Source of the DNA: Komarekiella atlantica HA4396-MV6
GTDB lineage: Bacteria; Cyanobacteriota; Cyanobacteriia; Cyanobacteriales; Nostocaceae
Direction of reading: 5' to 3'
Assembly (NCBI GenBank): GCA_019359395.1
Contig: JAHHHK010000011.1
Span: 151,159 to 215,158 of the forward strand
Length of the DNA: 64,000 nucleotides
The translations under genes and the position numbers were made by a program. This document shows, one piece after another, positions 46,997 through 59,026 of this stretch (its first letter is position 1; each line of letters opens with the position of its first letter). The notes below the pieces were generated by a model. It worked only from the letters and a program-made list of their open reading frames with translations, was not told where the DNA came from and ran no database searches.

Positions 46997-47041
46997 CATT
47001 AGTCATTTGTCCTTAGTCATCATAGGGACAAATGACTAATG
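46997..47041. repeat. Inverted repeat after rpsT
   Basis: cattagtcatttgtcc (46997-47012) and its complement ggacaaatgactaatg (47026-47041) form a 16 bp perfect stem with a 13 nt loop, 2 bp after the stop codon. It is probably a dispersed repeat that now acts as a 3' stabiliser or weak terminator; no T-run. Confidence 0.75.
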
Positions 47042-47050
47042 GCTAGCGAT

Positions 47051-47126
47051 AAAGCGCGAAGTCTGAGCGCCGGCTTCTGGAGATGGCTCCGCCAACGCCA
47101 AGGGCGAACAGAACTTTGTAAAAGAG
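47051..47126. repeat. Dispersed repeat, copy 2 (first copy near 1038)
   Basis: Contains gcgcgaagtctgagcg and gatggctccgccaacgcca...gcgaacagaactttgta, which match pieces at 881-919 and 1038-1075. It runs to within a few bases of the tatD start, so it forms the tatD ribosome-binding leader. Confidence 0.8.
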
Positions 47127-47131
47127 GATAA

Positions 47132-47917
47132 ATGATGCAGTTGATAGACACCCACGTCCATCTCAACTTTGATATTTTTGAGCGAGATTTAGCAACAGTG
47201 CGATCGCGATGGCAACAATCAGGTGTAGTACGTTTAGTACATTCTTGTGTTCACCCTGATGAGTTTTCTAGCATTCAAGCCATAGCACAGAAGTTTCCTG
47301 AAGTCAGTTTTGCCGTGGGATTGCATCCTTTAGATGCTGACAAATGGAATAGCGAAACAGCCGAAAAAATAAAATTTTTGGCTAGTTCTGATTCTCAAGT
47401 AGTGGCAATCGGAGAAATGGGGTTGGATTTTTACAAAGCAGATAACTATGAGCAACAGCACATGGTATTTGAAGGGCAGTTGGCGATCGCATCAGAACTC
47501 GACTTACCAGTAATTATCCACTGCCGGGATGCTGCTGTTGAAGTTAGAGAAGTGTTGCAAAAATGGCATATGCAAGGAAAAAGAATACGAGGCGTGATGC
47601 ATTGCTGGGGTGGAACGCCGGAAGAAACTCAATGGTTTCTCGATTTAGGGTTCTACATCAGCTTTAGCGGTACAGTAACATTCAAAAACGCCAAAGCTAT
47701 CCAATCATCAGCTGCTATGGTGAGTAGCGATCGCTTACTAATTGAAACAGACTGCCCTTTTTTAGCTCCGGTTCCCAAACGAGGTGAACGGCGCAATGAA
47801 CCGGCTTATGTGCGTTATGTAGCGGAGCAAGTAGCCAAACTGCGTGAAGAAACGGTAGAGGCGATCGCAGCCCAAACCACCCAAAATGCTCGTGAATTGT
47901 TCGGTCTGTCGCTATAA
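47132..47917 (+). CDS. tatD: TatD family metal-dependent hydrolase
   Basis: 261 residues (or 260 from the second ATG). Metal ligands: [10 protein letters not shown] (two His), GEMGLDFY (Glu), [10 protein letters not shown] (His), [12 protein letters not shown] (His) and [12 protein letters not shown] (Asp). TatD proteins are 3'-5' deoxyribonucleases implicated in DNA repair and quality control. Located between rpsT and rpoB, where cyanobacterial genomes usually keep it. The leader is made of repeat sequence with GAGG 5-8 bp before the ATG. Confidence 0.93.
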   Translation: MMQLIDTHVHLNFDIFERDLATVRSRWQQSGVVRLVHSCVHPDEFSSIQAIAQKFPEVSFAVGLHPLDADKWNSETAEKIKFLASSDSQVVAIGEMGLDFYKADNYEQQHMVFEGQLAIASELDLPVIIHCRDAAVEVREVLQKWHMQGKRIRGVMHCWGGTPEETQWFLDLGFYISFSGTVTFKNAKAIQSSAAMVSSDRLLIETDCPFLAPVPKRGERRNEPAYVRYVAEQVAKLREETVEAIAAQTTQNARELFGLSL

Positions 47918-48674
47918 AGTGTAGCTGAGTTCCTGCTATCAGTCGTCGTCAAAAAAAATAAAACTTTAGAAGGACAAAAATATGCTAAGATTATTCCCTC
48001 CAAAACACTTTGCTTACGGCATAATGATAAAGGAAGGCACTAAGAATTTTTCAGCCTGAATTTCGTGTTGTTACCGACTGTAACATCCTCCTATTCTCTA
48101 CAAGCGGATGCGCTTCATACAAAACTAACTGTGCTTAACCAGCTTAAGCTAGGCTTTTGCAAAAAATATGTACATCGGCTTCTGTATGTTTAACCTATAG
48201 AAAATCTTTAAACAAAATAGCTTTGTGACTACAACTCAACAAGATGAAGCCATGATTATTCAGAGCCGACAAAGTGTAGATCGCTGCTTCTGCATGAGGA
48301 TATCACTGAGAATAAAACCAGCAAGTTGTCGTTAGAGATACACGCAAAGGTGTAAATGTGCGTAGGCTGAATAATGCGCTTTTTGGAGGGGAAGTGAAGA
48401 AAGCAAATCCAACTCAGGGATATCGGGAGTATTTATTGTTATTGAATCAATCTTCTAGCTGGATTTTAGCGATTCTGTACCCTCATTAGGGGCAATAAAC
48501 CCCTTGTCAAAATCGCTTATTCCGGCTTTAATTGCTGCGTTTGCCCACACTTGTAAATGGCAGGTGATGTTGTAAGGAGAAGTTCCCAAACAGCTGCGGA
48601 CACTGACTAAAATCGGGAACTGTTAAACAGCAGTGTCCAAAGGAAAGTATAACCAGGTTGACAAAGGTAGAGGC
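47918..48674 (+). promoter_or_regulatory. Long leader of the rpoB operon with interleaved stems
   Basis: There is no gene in about 700 bp. At 48488-48504, agggg-caataaa-cccct forms a small hairpin. At 48581-48638 two perfect stems interleave: agttccc (48581-48587) with gggaact (48615-48621), and ggacactg (48598-48605) with cagtgtcc (48631-48638). This is an H-type pseudoknot topology reaching the alternative GTG start at 48633. It may be an RNA-based control of the RNA polymerase genes; this is inference. Confidence 0.45.
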
Positions 48675-51600
48675 ATGACTAACGAAAAATATATGGAACC
48701 CGCCTTTTTGTTACCCGACTTGATTGAAATCCAGCGTTCAAGCTTCCGCTGGTTTTTGGAAGAAGGGTTGATAGAAGAACTTAACTCCTTTAGTCCTATT
48801 ACAGATTACACAGGCAAACTAGAACTGCACTTTTTGGGTCATAACTACAAACTCAAGGAACCAAAGTACAGTGTCGAAGAAGCCAAACGGCGGGATAGCA
48901 CTTATGCTGTACAGATGTATGTCCCTACACGCCTGATTAATAAAGAAACTGGGGAAATCAAAGAGCAAGAGGTATTTATCGGGGATCTGCCTTTGATGAC
49001 CGATCGCGGTACGTTTATTATTAACGGAGCCGAGCGGGTGATTGTCAACCAGATAGTGCGATCGCCAGGGGTCTATTACAAATCGGAAATTGACAAAAAT
49101 GGGCGGCGTACTTATTCAGCTAGCTTAATTCCCAACCGAGGAGCATGGCTGAAATTTGAAACAGACCGTAACGATTTAGTGTGGGTACGCATCGACAAAA
49201 CCCGCAAACTCTCAGCTCAAGTGCTATTGAAAGCATTAGGACTATCAGACAACGAAATCTTTGACGCCTTACGCCACCCAGAATATTTCCAAAAAACTAT
49301 CGAAAAAGAAGGGCAATTCTCGGAAGAAGAAGCCTTAATGGAGTTGTATCGCAAACTGCGTCCTGGTGAACCTCCTACAGTATTAGGTGGACAACAACTT
49401 CTAGACTCCCGTTTCTTTGACCCCAAACGTTATGACCTTGGTCGCGTCGGACGTTACAAGCTCAATAAGAAATTACGGCTATCTGTTCCTGATACCATGC
49501 GCGTGCTGACTTCCAGCGATATCTTGGCAGCCGTAGATTACCTGATCAACCTAGAATACGATATTGGTAACATCGACGACATTGACCACTTGGGCAACCG
49601 CCGAGTCAGAAGTGTGGGCGAGTTGCTGCAAAACCAAGTCCGGGTAGGCTTAAACCGCTTAGAGAGAATCATTCGTGAACGGATGACCGTATCGGATGCG
49701 GAAGTATTGACTCCCGCTTCTTTAGTGAACCCCAAACCATTGGTAGCAGCAATTAAAGAATTCTTTGGTTCGAGCCAGTTAAGTCAGTTCATGGATCAAA
49801 CCAATCCCTTAGCAGAACTGACTCATAAACGCCGACTAAGTGCCCTAGGCCCTGGTGGTTTAACCCGTGAACGCGCTGGATTTGCCGTCCGAGACATCCA
49901 TCCTAGTCACTACGGACGTATTTGCCCGATTGAGACCCCAGAAGGTCCCAATGCTGGTTTGATTGGTTCTTTGGCAACCCATGCACGAGTTAACCAGTAC
50001 GGCTTCCTAGAAACGCCATTTAGACCTGTGGAAAATGGGCGGGTGCGATTTGACGTCCAGCCTGTGTACATGACAGCCGACGAAGAAGACGATTTGCGTA
50101 CGGCAACAGGCGATATTCCCTTAGATGAAAATGGCTACATCAAAGGGCCACAAGTGCCAGTGCGCTATCGCCAAGATTGGGCTACCACAACACCAGAGCA
50201 AGTTGACTATGTAGCCGTATCTCCTGTACAGATTGTGTCTGTGGCTACCAGCATGATTCCCTTCTTGGAGCATGATGACGCCAACCGAGCACTGATGGGG
50301 TCAAACATGCAACGGCAGGCAGTACCCTTGCTAAAACCAGAGCGTCCTTTGGTGGGTACAGGCTTGGAAGCTCAAGGAGCCAGAGACTCTGGGATGGTGA
50401 TTGTATCCCGTACCGATGGCGATGTCACCTATGTGGATGCCACGGAAATTCGGGTGCGTCCTAAACCTTCAACCCCAGAAATTAAGTACTATCTTTCCAA
50501 ATACCAACGCTCAAACCAAGATACCTGTCTCAACCAGAAACCCCTCGTCCGGATTGGTGAGCGCGTTGTAGCAGGTCAGGTGCTAGCTGATGGCTCCTCA
50601 ACAGAAGGTGGTGAATTGGCACTGGGACAAAACATCGTCGTTGCTTATATGCCTTGGGAAGGCTACAACTACGAAGATGCAATTTTGATTTCTGAGCGGC
50701 TGGTACAAGATGATGTTTATACCTCAATTCACATTGAAAAATATGAAATTGAGGCCAGACAAACAAAATTGGGGCCAGAAGAAATCACCAGAGAAATTCC
50801 CAACGTTGGGGAAGATGCTTTGCGCCAACTGGATGAACAGGGGATCATTCGCATTGGGGCATGGGTAGAAGCTGGGGACATATTGGTCGGAAAAGTTACA
50901 CCAAAAGGTGAATCAGACCAACCACCAGAAGAAAAATTATTGCGTGCCATTTTCGGTGAAAAAGCGCGGGATGTGCGAGACAATTCCCTGCGAGTGCCTA
51001 ACGGTGAAAAAGGGCGTGTGGTTGACGTACGTTTGTTTACCCGTGAGCAAGGTGATGAATTGCCACCGGGAGCCAATATGGTAGTCCGGGTGTATGTCGC
51101 TCAAAAGCGCAAAATCCAAGTGGGCGACAAAATGGCAGGACGCCACGGTAACAAGGGAATTATTTCTCGGATATTGCCAGTGGAAGATATGCCTTATTTA
51201 CCTGATGGTTCAACAGTAGACATCGTACTTAACCCCTTGGGCGTACCCAGTCGGATGAACGTCGGACAGGTATTTGAGTGTTTGTTGGGTTGGGCTGGGC
51301 ATAATTTGGGAGTGCGATTTAAGATTACTCCCTTTGATGAAATGTACGGTGAAGAGTCATCTCGCAGAATTGTGCATGGCAAGTTGCAAGAAGCACGGGA
51401 CGAAACAGGTAAAACTTGGGTATATAACCCAGATGATTCAGGCAAAATTATGGTATTTGATGGTCGAACCGGCGAACCATTTGACCGACCTGTAACCGTG
51501 GGTGTGGCTTATATGCTGAAGCTAGTGCATTTGGTGGATGATAAGATCCACGCTCGTTCTACAGGCCCATACTCACTCGTGACCCAGCAACCCTTGGGTG

Positions 51601-51974
51601 GTAAAGCACAGCAAGGTGGTCAGCGATTTGGAGAAATGGAAGTCTGGGCATTGGAAGCCTTCGGTGCAGCTTACACCTTGCAAGAATTGCTGACAGTCAA
51701 ATCTGACGATATGCAAGGGCGGAATGAAGCGCTAAATGCGATCGTTAAAGGCAAGGCAATTCCACGACCAGGAACACCAGAATCCTTTAAGGTGTTGATG
51801 CGAGAACTACAATCACTGGGTTTAGACATTGCCGTACACAAGGTAGAGACACAGGCAGACGGTAGTTCTTTAGATGTGGAAGTCGATTTGATGGCAGATC
51901 AATCAGCTCGACGCACTCCTCCACGTCCTACCTATGAATCTCTTTCCCGCGAATCGTTGGAAGAAGACGAGTAG
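48675..51974 (+). CDS. rpoB: RNA polymerase beta subunit
   Basis: 1099 residues from the ATG at 48675 ([20 protein letters not shown]), the usual cyanobacterial N-terminus. A GTG at 48633 would add 14 residues. Typical segments: [57 protein letters not shown] (rifampicin region and start of the catalytic lobe), [26 protein letters not shown] and [11 protein letters not shown]. Core subunit forming the RNA exit and template channel with beta'. Followed by rpoC1 after 139 bp containing repeat phrases. Confidence 0.97.
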   Translation: MTNEKYMEPAFLLPDLIEIQRSSFRWFLEEGLIEELNSFSPITDYTGKLELHFLGHNYKLKEPKYSVEEAKRRDSTYAVQMYVPTRLINKETGEIKEQEVFIGDLPLMTDRGTFIINGAERVIVNQIVRSPGVYYKSEIDKNGRRTYSASLIPNRGAWLKFETDRNDLVWVRIDKTRKLSAQVLLKALGLSDNEIFDALRHPEYFQKTIEKEGQFSEEEALMELYRKLRPGEPPTVLGGQQLLDSRFFDPKRYDLGRVGRYKLNKKLRLSVPDTMRVLTSSDILAAVDYLINLEYDIGNIDDIDHLGNRRVRSVGELLQNQVRVGLNRLERIIRERMTVSDAEVLTPASLVNPKPLVAAIKEFFGSSQLSQFMDQTNPLAELTHKRRLSALGPGGLTRERAGFAVRDIHPSHYGRICPIETPEGPNAGLIGSLATHARVNQYGFLETPFRPVENGRVRFDVQPVYMTADEEDDLRTATGDIPLDENGYIKGPQVPVRYRQDWATTTPEQVDYVAVSPVQIVSVATSMIPFLEHDDANRALMGSNMQRQAVPLLKPERPLVGTGLEAQGARDSGMVIVSRTDGDVTYVDATEIRVRPKPSTPEIKYYLSKYQRSNQDTCLNQKPLVRIGERVVAGQVLADGSSTEGGELALGQNIVVAYMPWEGYNYEDAILISERLVQDDVYTSIHIEKYEIEARQTKLGPEEITREIPNVGEDALRQLDEQGIIRIGAWVEAGDILVGKVTPKGESDQPPEEKLLRAIFGEKARDVRDNSLRVPNGEKGRVVDVRLFTREQGDELPPGANMVVRVYVAQKRKIQVGDKMAGRHGNKGIISRILPVEDMPYLPDGSTVDIVLNPLGVPSRMNVGQVFECLLGWAGHNLGVRFKITPFDEMYGEESSRRIVHGKLQEARDETGKTWVYNPDDSGKIMVFDGRTGEPFDRPVTVGVAYMLKLVHLVDDKIHARSTGPYSLVTQQPLGGKAQQGGQRFGEMEVWALEAFGAAYTLQELLTVKSDDMQGRNEALNAIVKGKAIPRPGTPESFKVLMRELQSLGLDIAVHKVETQADGSSLDVEVDLMADQSARRTPPRPTYESLSRESLEEDE

Positions 51975-51978
51975 AGTA

Positions 51979-52113
51979 CTTAGTGCTGAGTGCCGAGTGC
52001 TGAGTATATAAAACCTCAGTAATTGGCACTTAGAACTTGGATATTTCTCTATTCACACCTTTTAATTGAATATATTTACTCAAAACTCATAACTCAGAAC
52101 TCAGCATTTAAGT
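51979..52113. repeat. gtgctgagt-type short repeats between rpoB and rpoC1
   Basis: gtgctgagtgccgagtgctgagt at 51991-52013 and the inverted-type phrase actcagaactcagca near 52093 are common low-complexity intergenic repeats of Nostoc-like genomes. They can pair across the gap. Confidence 0.65.
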
Positions 52114-53991
52114 ATGAGACCAGCCCAAACTAATCAGTTTGATTACGTAAAAATCGGTTTGGCATCACCAGAACGAATTCGGCAGTGGGGCGAGCGAACA
52201 TTGCCTAATGGTCAGCTAGTAGGTGAAGTTACCAAGCCAGAAACAATTAATTACCGAACTCTCAAGCCGGAAATGGACGGCTTATTCTGCGAACGCATCT
52301 TTGGGCCTGCCAAAGATTGGGAATGTCATTGTGGCAAGTATAAAAGAGTCCGTCACAGAGGTATTGTCTGTGAGCGTTGTGGGGTAGAAGTTACCGAGTC
52401 GCGGGTGCGTCGTCACCGCATGGGCTATATTAAACTCGCTGCACCAGTAGCTCACGTTTGGTATCTCAAAGGTATTCCTAGCTATATATCCATCCTACTA
52501 GATATGCCTTTGCGGGATGTTGAGCAGATTGTCTATTTCAACTCTTATGTTGTCCTGAGTCCAGGGAATGCCGAAACCTTAACTTATAAACAGCTATTGA
52601 GTGAAGACCAGTGGTTGGAAATTGAAGACCAAATTTATAGCGAAGATTCTCAGCTACAAGGGGTAGAGGTAGGTATTGGTGCTGAAGCGCTGCTGCGTTT
52701 ACTTGCTGATATCAATTTAGAGCAAGAAGCTGAAAGCCTACGCGAAGAAATTGGCAACGCCAAGGGACAAAAACGGGCCAAGCTAATTAAGCGACTACGG
52801 GTAATTGATAACTTCATTGCTACTGGTTCTAAGCCAGAGTGGATGGTAATGGCAGTTATTCCCGTGATTCCTCCTGATTTGCGCCCAATGGTGCAGCTAG
52901 ATGGTGGACGGTTTGCCACCAGTGATTTGAATGATTTGTATCGGCGCGTGATTAATCGCAATAATCGTCTGGCACGCTTACAAGAGATTTTGGCACCAGA
53001 AATTATTGTGCGGAACGAAAAGCGGATGCTGCAAGAAGCAGTGGATGCTTTGATTGACAATGGTCGCCGAGGACGCACGGTAGTAGGAGCAAATAACCGC
53101 CCGCTGAAATCTTTGTCTGACATTATTGAGGGTAAGCAAGGACGTTTCCGACAAAACTTGTTGGGTAAACGCGTTGACTACTCTGGGCGTTCTGTAATTG
53201 TCGTCGGGCCAAAGCTGAAGATTCACCAGTGCGGTTTGCCGAGGGAAATGGCAATTGAGCTATTTCAACCGTTTGTGATCAATCGCTTGATTCGCAGCGG
53301 CATGGTGAATAATATCAAAGCGGCAAAAAAACTCATATCTCGCAATGACCCTAGTGTTTGGGATGTGCTGGAAGAAGTGATTGAAGGACACCCAGTGTTA
53401 CTCAACCGGGCGCCGACGCTGCACCGCTTGGGTATTCAATCTTTTGAGCCGATTTTGGTGGAAGGCAGAGCCATTCAACTGCATCCTCTAGTGTGTCCGG
53501 CGTTTAACGCCGACTTTGACGGCGACCAAATGGCGGTACACGTCCCTCTGTCGTTAGAAAGTCAGGCTGAGGCGCGGTTGTTAATGCTGGCTTCTAACAA
53601 TATTTTGTCACCAGCTACGGGTAAACCTATTATTACGCCCAGCCAAGACATGGTGTTGGGAGCGTATTACTTAACGGCAGAAAACCCTAATGCCACAAAA
53701 GGTGCAGGAAAATATTTTGCTTCGCTAGATGACGTAATTATGGCTTTCCAGCAAGAGGAAATTGATTTGCACGCATATATATATGTGCGATTTGACGGCG
53801 AACTAGAATCAGACCAACCAGATACAGAACCTCTTGAAGTTACAGAAAACGGCGATGGTAGCCGGACGTTGCTGTACAAGTTCCGCCGAGTCAGAGAAGA
53901 CGGTGAGGGAAATCTGCTTTCTCAATATATACGTACAACACCTGGTCGTGTTATTTACAACAAAGCGATTCAGGAAGCACTAGCAAGTTAA
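52114..53991 (+). CDS. rpoC1: RNA polymerase gamma subunit (N-terminal half of beta')
   Basis: 625 residues. Zinc ribbon [20 protein letters not shown] (residues about 70-90), switch region [20 protein letters not shown], and the catalytic Mg-binding loop [14 protein letters not shown]. In cyanobacteria and plastids the bacterial beta' is split into gamma (rpoC1) and beta' (rpoC2); this is the diagnostic phyletic marker in the window. Middle gene of rpoB-rpoC1-rpoC2. Confidence 0.97.
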   Translation: MRPAQTNQFDYVKIGLASPERIRQWGERTLPNGQLVGEVTKPETINYRTLKPEMDGLFCERIFGPAKDWECHCGKYKRVRHRGIVCERCGVEVTESRVRRHRMGYIKLAAPVAHVWYLKGIPSYISILLDMPLRDVEQIVYFNSYVVLSPGNAETLTYKQLLSEDQWLEIEDQIYSEDSQLQGVEVGIGAEALLRLLADINLEQEAESLREEIGNAKGQKRAKLIKRLRVIDNFIATGSKPEWMVMAVIPVIPPDLRPMVQLDGGRFATSDLNDLYRRVINRNNRLARLQEILAPEIIVRNEKRMLQEAVDALIDNGRRGRTVVGANNRPLKSLSDIIEGKQGRFRQNLLGKRVDYSGRSVIVVGPKLKIHQCGLPREMAIELFQPFVINRLIRSGMVNNIKAAKKLISRNDPSVWDVLEEVIEGHPVLLNRAPTLHRLGIQSFEPILVEGRAIQLHPLVCPAFNADFDGDQMAVHVPLSLESQAEARLLMLASNNILSPATGKPIITPSQDMVLGAYYLTAENPNATKGAGKYFASLDDVIMAFQQEEIDLHAYIYVRFDGELESDQPDTEPLEVTENGDGSRTLLYKFRRVREDGEGNLLSQYIRTTPGRVIYNKAIQEALAS

Positions 53992-54002
53992 TTCGTAATT
54001 TC

Positions 54003-54044
54003 TAATTCGTAATTCGTAGTTCTTCAATTACGAATTACGAATTA
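54003..54044. repeat. Inverted repeat between rpoC1 and rpoC2
   Basis: taattcgtaattcgta (54003-54018) pairs perfectly with tacgaattacgaatta (54029-54044). Each arm is itself a tandem of the heptamer attcgta. It is a heptamer-repeat hairpin in an operon that must be transcribed through, so it is not an efficient terminator. Confidence 0.8.
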
Positions 54045-54070
54045 TGTTAATGACTTAGGACTCAGAATTA

Positions 54071-57000
54071 ATGACTAACGAAAAAATGATTTTTCGCAAT
54101 CGTGTGGTTGACAAAGGTCAGCTGAGAAATTTAATTTCTTGGGCGTTTACGCATTATGGGACGGCGCGAACCGCAGTGATGGCGGACAAATTAAAAGATT
54201 TGGGATTTCGCTATGCTACTAAAGCAGGGGTTTCTATCAGTGTAGATGACTTGATGGTGCCACCAAGTAAGCGATCGCTCCTAGAAGCAGCAGAAGAAGA
54301 AATTCGTGCCACCGAAACTCGTTACCAACGGGGAGAAATCACCGAAGTTGAACGCTTCCAAAAAGTAATTGATACTTGGAACGGTACTAGTGAAGCCCTG
54401 AAAGATGAAGTAGTCATCCATTTCAAAAAGACCAATCCCCTCAACTCCGTATACATGATGGCATTTTCCGGGGCGCGGGGTAACATTTCCCAAGTTCGGC
54501 AATTGGTGGGGATGCGGGGACTGATGGCAGATCCTCAAGGGGAAATTATCGACTTACCCATCAAAACCAACTTCCGCGAAGGACTCACTGTGACGGAATA
54601 CATTATTTCGTCTTACGGTGCTAGAAAAGGATTGGTGGATACAGCTTTGCGGACGGCTGACTCCGGTTATCTTACCCGCCGTCTAGTTGACGTGTCTCAG
54701 GATGTAATTATCCGGGAATTTGACTGCGGCACTACCAGAGGAATTCCGATTCGACCAATGACAGAAGGGGCCAAAACCTTGATCCCCCTAGCAACACGCT
54801 TGATGGGACGGGTAATTGGCGAGGATGTAGTTCATCCAACTACAAAAGAAGTGATTGCACCACGCAATACCCCAGTTTCCGATGATTTAGCAAAGAAAAT
54901 TGAAAAAGCTGGAGTTGCTGAAGTCTTTTTGCGATCGCCCTTGACTTGTGATGCGGCCCGTTCCGTCTGTCAGCACTGCTATGGCTGGAGTCTCGCCCAC
55001 GCCAAGATGGTAGACTTAGGCGAAGCTGTCGGGATTATTGCCGCCCAAAGTATCGGCGAACCTGGAACCCAACTCACCATGCGGACATTCCACACAGGTG
55101 GTGTGTTTACTGGAGAAGTGGCGCAACAAGTGCGTTCTAAAATTGATGGGACTGTCAAGCTTCCTCGCAAATTAAAGACCAGAGCATATCGTACCCGCCA
55201 CGGTGAAGATGCTCTGTATGTTGAAGCCAATGGCATCTTGATTTTAGAGCCAAAAAAAGAAGGTTCTGAAACCCCAGCTAGCCAAGAAGTTCATCTGACT
55301 CAAGGTTCAACACTATATGTATTTGATGGAAATCAAGTAAAACAAGGTCAGCTATTGGCAGAGGTCGCCCTTGGTGGACGTACAACTCGGACTAATACAG
55401 AAAAAGCGGTTAAAGATGTAGCTTCTGACTTAGCAGGAGAAGTGCAATTTGCGGAAGTAGTCCCAGAACAAAAAACAGACCGTCAAGGTAACACCACAAC
55501 CACAGCTGCACGGGGCGGCTTGATTTGGATTTTGTCTGGTGAAGTTTATAACTTACCACCAGGTGCAGAATTAGTGGTGAAAAATGGTGATGCGATCGCC
55601 TCCAATGGAGTTCTAGCAGAAACCAAGTTAACTACTGTACACGGCGGTGTAGTGCGCTTGCCCGAAGCTACCCCTGGTAAAAGTACTAGGGAAATTGAGA
55701 TTATCACCGCTTCTGTGGTCTTAGATCAGGCAACGGTGACTGTCCAAAGCTCACAAGGTCGCAATAACTACTTAGTATCCACTGGCAACAACCAGGTATT
55801 TAACCTCAGAGCTACACCAGGCACAAAAGTGCAAAATGGTCAAGTAGTAGCTGAGTTAATTGATGACCGCTATCGTACAACCACTGGTGGATTCCTGAAA
55901 TTCGCGGGCGTAGAAGTTCAGAAGAAAGGTAAAGCCAAGCTAGGTTATGAAGTGGTGGAAGGCGGTACTCTCCTGTGGATTCCCGAAGAAACCCACGAAG
56001 TAAACAAAGATATTTCTTTGCTGTTAGTAGAAGATGGTCAGTTTGTCGAAGCTGGCTCCGAAGTAGTCAAGGATATCTTCTGCCAAACCAGTGGTGTGGT
56101 AGAAGTGACCCAGAAAAATGACATTCTGCGGGAAGTGGTGATTAAGCCAGGGGAACTGCTAATGGTTGACGATCCAGAAGCAGTGATTGGCCGCGATAAC
56201 ACCTTTGTCCAACCAGGTGAAGAATTCCAAGGAGCAGTTGCTACAGAATTGCGCTATATCCAGTATGTGGAGACACCAGAAGGCCCAGCCCTGTTGAGTC
56301 GTCCAGTAGTGGAGTTCGCCGTACCGAGTAACCCAGATGTGCCTTCAACTACATCTGTAAGCCAACAAACCGGGCGTTCTATTCAGTTGCGGGCTGTGCA
56401 GCGACTTCCTTACAAAGATTCAGAACGCGTGAAATCTGTTGAAGGAGTCGAATTACTGCGAACCCAGCTAGTGTTAGAAATTGACTCCGAAGGTGAAGCA
56501 GACCACAACGCTTCTCCTTTAGCAGCAGATATTGAATTAGTACTGGATACTGAAGATCCAGAAGTTCAACGCTTGCAGCTAGTGATTTTGGAGTCTTTGG
56601 TAATTCGTCGAGACATTACTGCCGATGCCACTCAAGGCAGTACTCAGACCACCCTTGAGGTACAAGATGCGATCACCATCGCCCCTGGCTCTGTGGTGGC
56701 ACGTACTCAAATCTTGTGTAAAGAAGGGGGTATTGTACGGGGCGTACAAAAAGGCACTGAAAACGTACGTCGCTGCTTAGTATTGCGCCGTGACACAGAC
56801 ATGATCACGATGAATACCAGTACTCAGCCCAAAATTAAGGTGGGTGACTTGCTGGTAGAAGGTGCAGAAGTTGCCCCTGGAGCCTTTGCTGTCGAATCTG
56901 GTCAAGTAGTAGATGTTAAAAATGCCCCTGCTACATCTGCTACTGGTGAATCGGCTCTTAGTTCTAAAGAATATGCCATCACTATCCGCGTCGGTCGTCC

Positions 57001-58129
57001 CTACCGAGTCAGTCCTGGTGCTGTATTGCAAATAGAAGATGGCGATTTAGTACAACGGGGCGATAACTTGGTGTTGTTGGTGTTTGAACGCGCCAAAACC
57101 GGAGACATTATTCAAGGTTTGCCCCGGATTGAGGAACTGCTCGAAGCTCGTAAACCTAAAGAAGCGTGTATTTTATGTCGGCGAGCTGGAGAAGTCAAGG
57201 TAGTTTATGGTGATGGTGATGAAGCGATCGCCATTAAGGTCGTGGAACAGAATGGTGTAGTCACAGATTATCCTCTAGGCCCAGGACAAAATCTGATTGT
57301 GCCAGATGGATCTCATGTATCAGCGGGGCAACCTTTGAGCGACGGCCCATCTAATCCCCACGAAATTTTGGAAATCTTTTTTAGCCTGGGTTCCGAAGAT
57401 GGAGTCTATGCTTGTGCTAGCTATGCCTTGCAAAAGGTGCAAACATTTTTGGTGAATGAAGTGCAAATGGTGTATCAGTCTCAAGGGATTGATATTTCTG
57501 ATAAGCACATTGAAGTAATTGTTCGCCAGATGACTAATAAAGTACGGATCGATGATGGTGGTGACACCACCATGCTTCCCGGCGAGTTGGTAGAGTTGCG
57601 CCAAGTTGAGCAGGTAAACGAAGCGATGGCAATTACTGGCGGTGCGCGAGCACAATACACCCCTGTATTATTGGGGATTACCAAAGCATCTTTGAACACT
57701 GACAGCTTTATTTCTGCTGCATCCTTCCAAGAGACAACACGGGTACTGACCGAAGCAGCCATTGAAGGCAAATCTGACTGGCTGCGCGGGTTAAAGGAAA
57801 ACGTGATTATTGGACGATTGATCCCGGCTGGTACTGGTTACAATGCCTATGAAGAACCAGGTGCGATCGAAGACTATGCTGCTCTTGACAGTAGTAGTGT
57901 CTTGGATGAAGTCGATGACCCTCTAGACATGGTTCTAGATGACCGCACAGCTCGCACCTATAATTTAGATTCTCCTTCACTCAGTGAATCTGGATTTGGT
58001 AGTAGACGTGCAGAAAGGTCAATTCTAGATGACGAGGATGAGTTGATTGCTGATGAAATCACCGACCTTGTAGAAGAAGACGAAGAGGACGATTACGAAG
58101 AAGACGACGAAGACGATTACGACGAATAA
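54071..58129 (+). CDS. rpoC2: RNA polymerase beta' subunit (C-terminal half of beta')
   Basis: 1352 residues. The N-terminal [21 protein letters not shown] and [22 protein letters not shown] (trigger-loop region), a second zinc site ([22 protein letters not shown]), [18 protein letters not shown] (bridge-helix side), a long beta-rich insertion (about 340-980, the cyanobacterial SI3 modules), then [19 protein letters not shown] and [21 protein letters not shown]. It ends in a highly acidic tail of Asp/Glu. A strong terminator follows. Confidence 0.97.
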   Translation: MTNEKMIFRNRVVDKGQLRNLISWAFTHYGTARTAVMADKLKDLGFRYATKAGVSISVDDLMVPPSKRSLLEAAEEEIRATETRYQRGEITEVERFQKVIDTWNGTSEALKDEVVIHFKKTNPLNSVYMMAFSGARGNISQVRQLVGMRGLMADPQGEIIDLPIKTNFREGLTVTEYIISSYGARKGLVDTALRTADSGYLTRRLVDVSQDVIIREFDCGTTRGIPIRPMTEGAKTLIPLATRLMGRVIGEDVVHPTTKEVIAPRNTPVSDDLAKKIEKAGVAEVFLRSPLTCDAARSVCQHCYGWSLAHAKMVDLGEAVGIIAAQSIGEPGTQLTMRTFHTGGVFTGEVAQQVRSKIDGTVKLPRKLKTRAYRTRHGEDALYVEANGILILEPKKEGSETPASQEVHLTQGSTLYVFDGNQVKQGQLLAEVALGGRTTRTNTEKAVKDVASDLAGEVQFAEVVPEQKTDRQGNTTTTAARGGLIWILSGEVYNLPPGAELVVKNGDAIASNGVLAETKLTTVHGGVVRLPEATPGKSTREIEIITASVVLDQATVTVQSSQGRNNYLVSTGNNQVFNLRATPGTKVQNGQVVAELIDDRYRTTTGGFLKFAGVEVQKKGKAKLGYEVVEGGTLLWIPEETHEVNKDISLLLVEDGQFVEAGSEVVKDIFCQTSGVVEVTQKNDILREVVIKPGELLMVDDPEAVIGRDNTFVQPGEEFQGAVATELRYIQYVETPEGPALLSRPVVEFAVPSNPDVPSTTSVSQQTGRSIQLRAVQRLPYKDSERVKSVEGVELLRTQLVLEIDSEGEADHNASPLAADIELVLDTEDPEVQRLQLVILESLVIRRDITADATQGSTQTTLEVQDAITIAPGSVVARTQILCKEGGIVRGVQKGTENVRRCLVLRRDTDMITMNTSTQPKIKVGDLLVEGAEVAPGAFAVESGQVVDVKNAPATSATGESALSSKEYAITIRVGRPYRVSPGAVLQIEDGDLVQRGDNLVLLVFERAKTGDIIQGLPRIEELLEARKPKEACILCRRAGEVKVVYGDGDEAIAIKVVEQNGVVTDYPLGPGQNLIVPDGSHVSAGQPLSDGPSNPHEILEIFFSLGSEDGVYACASYALQKVQTFLVNEVQMVYQSQGIDISDKHIEVIVRQMTNKVRIDDGGDTTMLPGELVELRQVEQVNEAMAITGGARAQYTPVLLGITKASLNTDSFISAASFQETTRVLTEAAIEGKSDWLRGLKENVIIGRLIPAGTGYNAYEEPGAIEDYAALDSSSVLDEVDDPLDMVLDDRTARTYNLDSPSLSESGFGSRRAERSILDDEDELIADEITDLVEEDEEDDYEEDDEDDYDE

Positions 58130-58151
58130 AGCCGAAAGGTAAACGCTAAAA

Positions 58152-58195
58152 AGTAAAAAGGCAAAAGAAAATCTTCTTTTGCCTTTTTACTTTGC
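58152..58195 (+). terminator. Terminator of the rpoB-rpoC1-rpoC2 operon
   Basis: agtaaaaaggcaaaag (58152-58167) and cttttgcctttttact (58176-58191) form a perfect 16 bp stem with an 8 nt loop, 23 bp after the rpoC2 stop. The descending arm is T-rich. It is symmetrical, so it could also stop transcription from the other side. Confidence 0.8.
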
Positions 58196-58624
58196 TCTTA
58201 ATAAACTAATACAGACAAATCCTGTTGGTACAGACGTTGCGATACAACTACGTTGGTCTATTCACCACATTCTTTGTTCCAATTGGTATCAGTTAAAACT
58301 AAAAATTATAACTGGTATAGGTTGGTGCAGCCATACCGTCAATATTTATCTTTCTGAGTGTAATATCTGATGCCAGCACAGCAGTGACGATAAATGACCT
58401 ATCCCAGAAAATCTCTTCAACTTCAAGATTCTTAATTATGCCAACTTCCTTTTGTGGCTGACAGAAGTCCCACAATCCAATAGGCTGATCTAAAGTGGTT
58501 ATTTTTCACAAAGCTTAGCTGCTCAAAAAGTTGAACTATGTTGGCAGCACTTTTTGATTACCATGTGCAAAATATTACCTACCCTCTATTATCACTCAGT
58601 TGTTAATAACTACCTGTACAGCAA
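58196..58624. other. Gap after rpoC2
   Basis: No gene seen. Around 58230-58256 there is a degraded copy of the gtagagacgttg...caacgtctctac repeat (cagacgttgcgatacaactacg). The remainder is AT-rich. Confidence 0.5.
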
Positions 58625-58948
58625 ATGTCCCTTAAAATCGTCCAGAACTTTGATAGCAGTTTCACTCTTGAAGCACAAGCTCAAGAAAATCTATTCAAAT
58701 TATTGACAAGTGAAGCTTTTTTAAACCAAGTTTGTCAACAGTTGCAGTGTAAAAAAGTTGAATTCACAGAATTAATTTTCCAGCCAGTTCCTTACAGCTT
58801 AACTACTACTAAAGGAATGCCAGCAGAATTTGAAAAGTATCATGAATCTGATAAATATACCATCATCAACGTACCGCCAAATTTTATGTTCAGTGCAAAG
58901 ATTTTTAAACCTAGTCGTCTTTGTGCAATTTACCAAAAAATTGAGTGA
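58625..58948 (+). CDS. Small hypothetical protein
   Basis: 107 residues starting MSLKIVQNFDSSFTLEAQAQENLFKLL. It has a helical N-terminal half and a beta-rich C-terminal half (YTIINVPPNFMFSAKIFKP). Codon use is normal, and there is no signal peptide or membrane segment. No family is recognised. It lies 78 bp before the GIY-YIG gene on the same strand, so the two may be co-transcribed. Confidence 0.5.
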   Translation: MSLKIVQNFDSSFTLEAQAQENLFKLLTSEAFLNQVCQQLQCKKVEFTELIFQPVPYSLTTTKGMPAEFEKYHESDKYTIINVPPNFMFSAKIFKPSRLCAIYQKIE

Positions 58949-59026
58949 TGTGTAATTTTGAATATGGTTTTCTCTAATTAACAATTTTCCCTTACGAAAG
59001 CAAATAGCAAGTTTTATATTTGATAT

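Noticed and set aside
46997..47041. Possible intrinsic terminator of rpsT
   Set aside because: Strong stem but no T-run; kept as a repeat instead.
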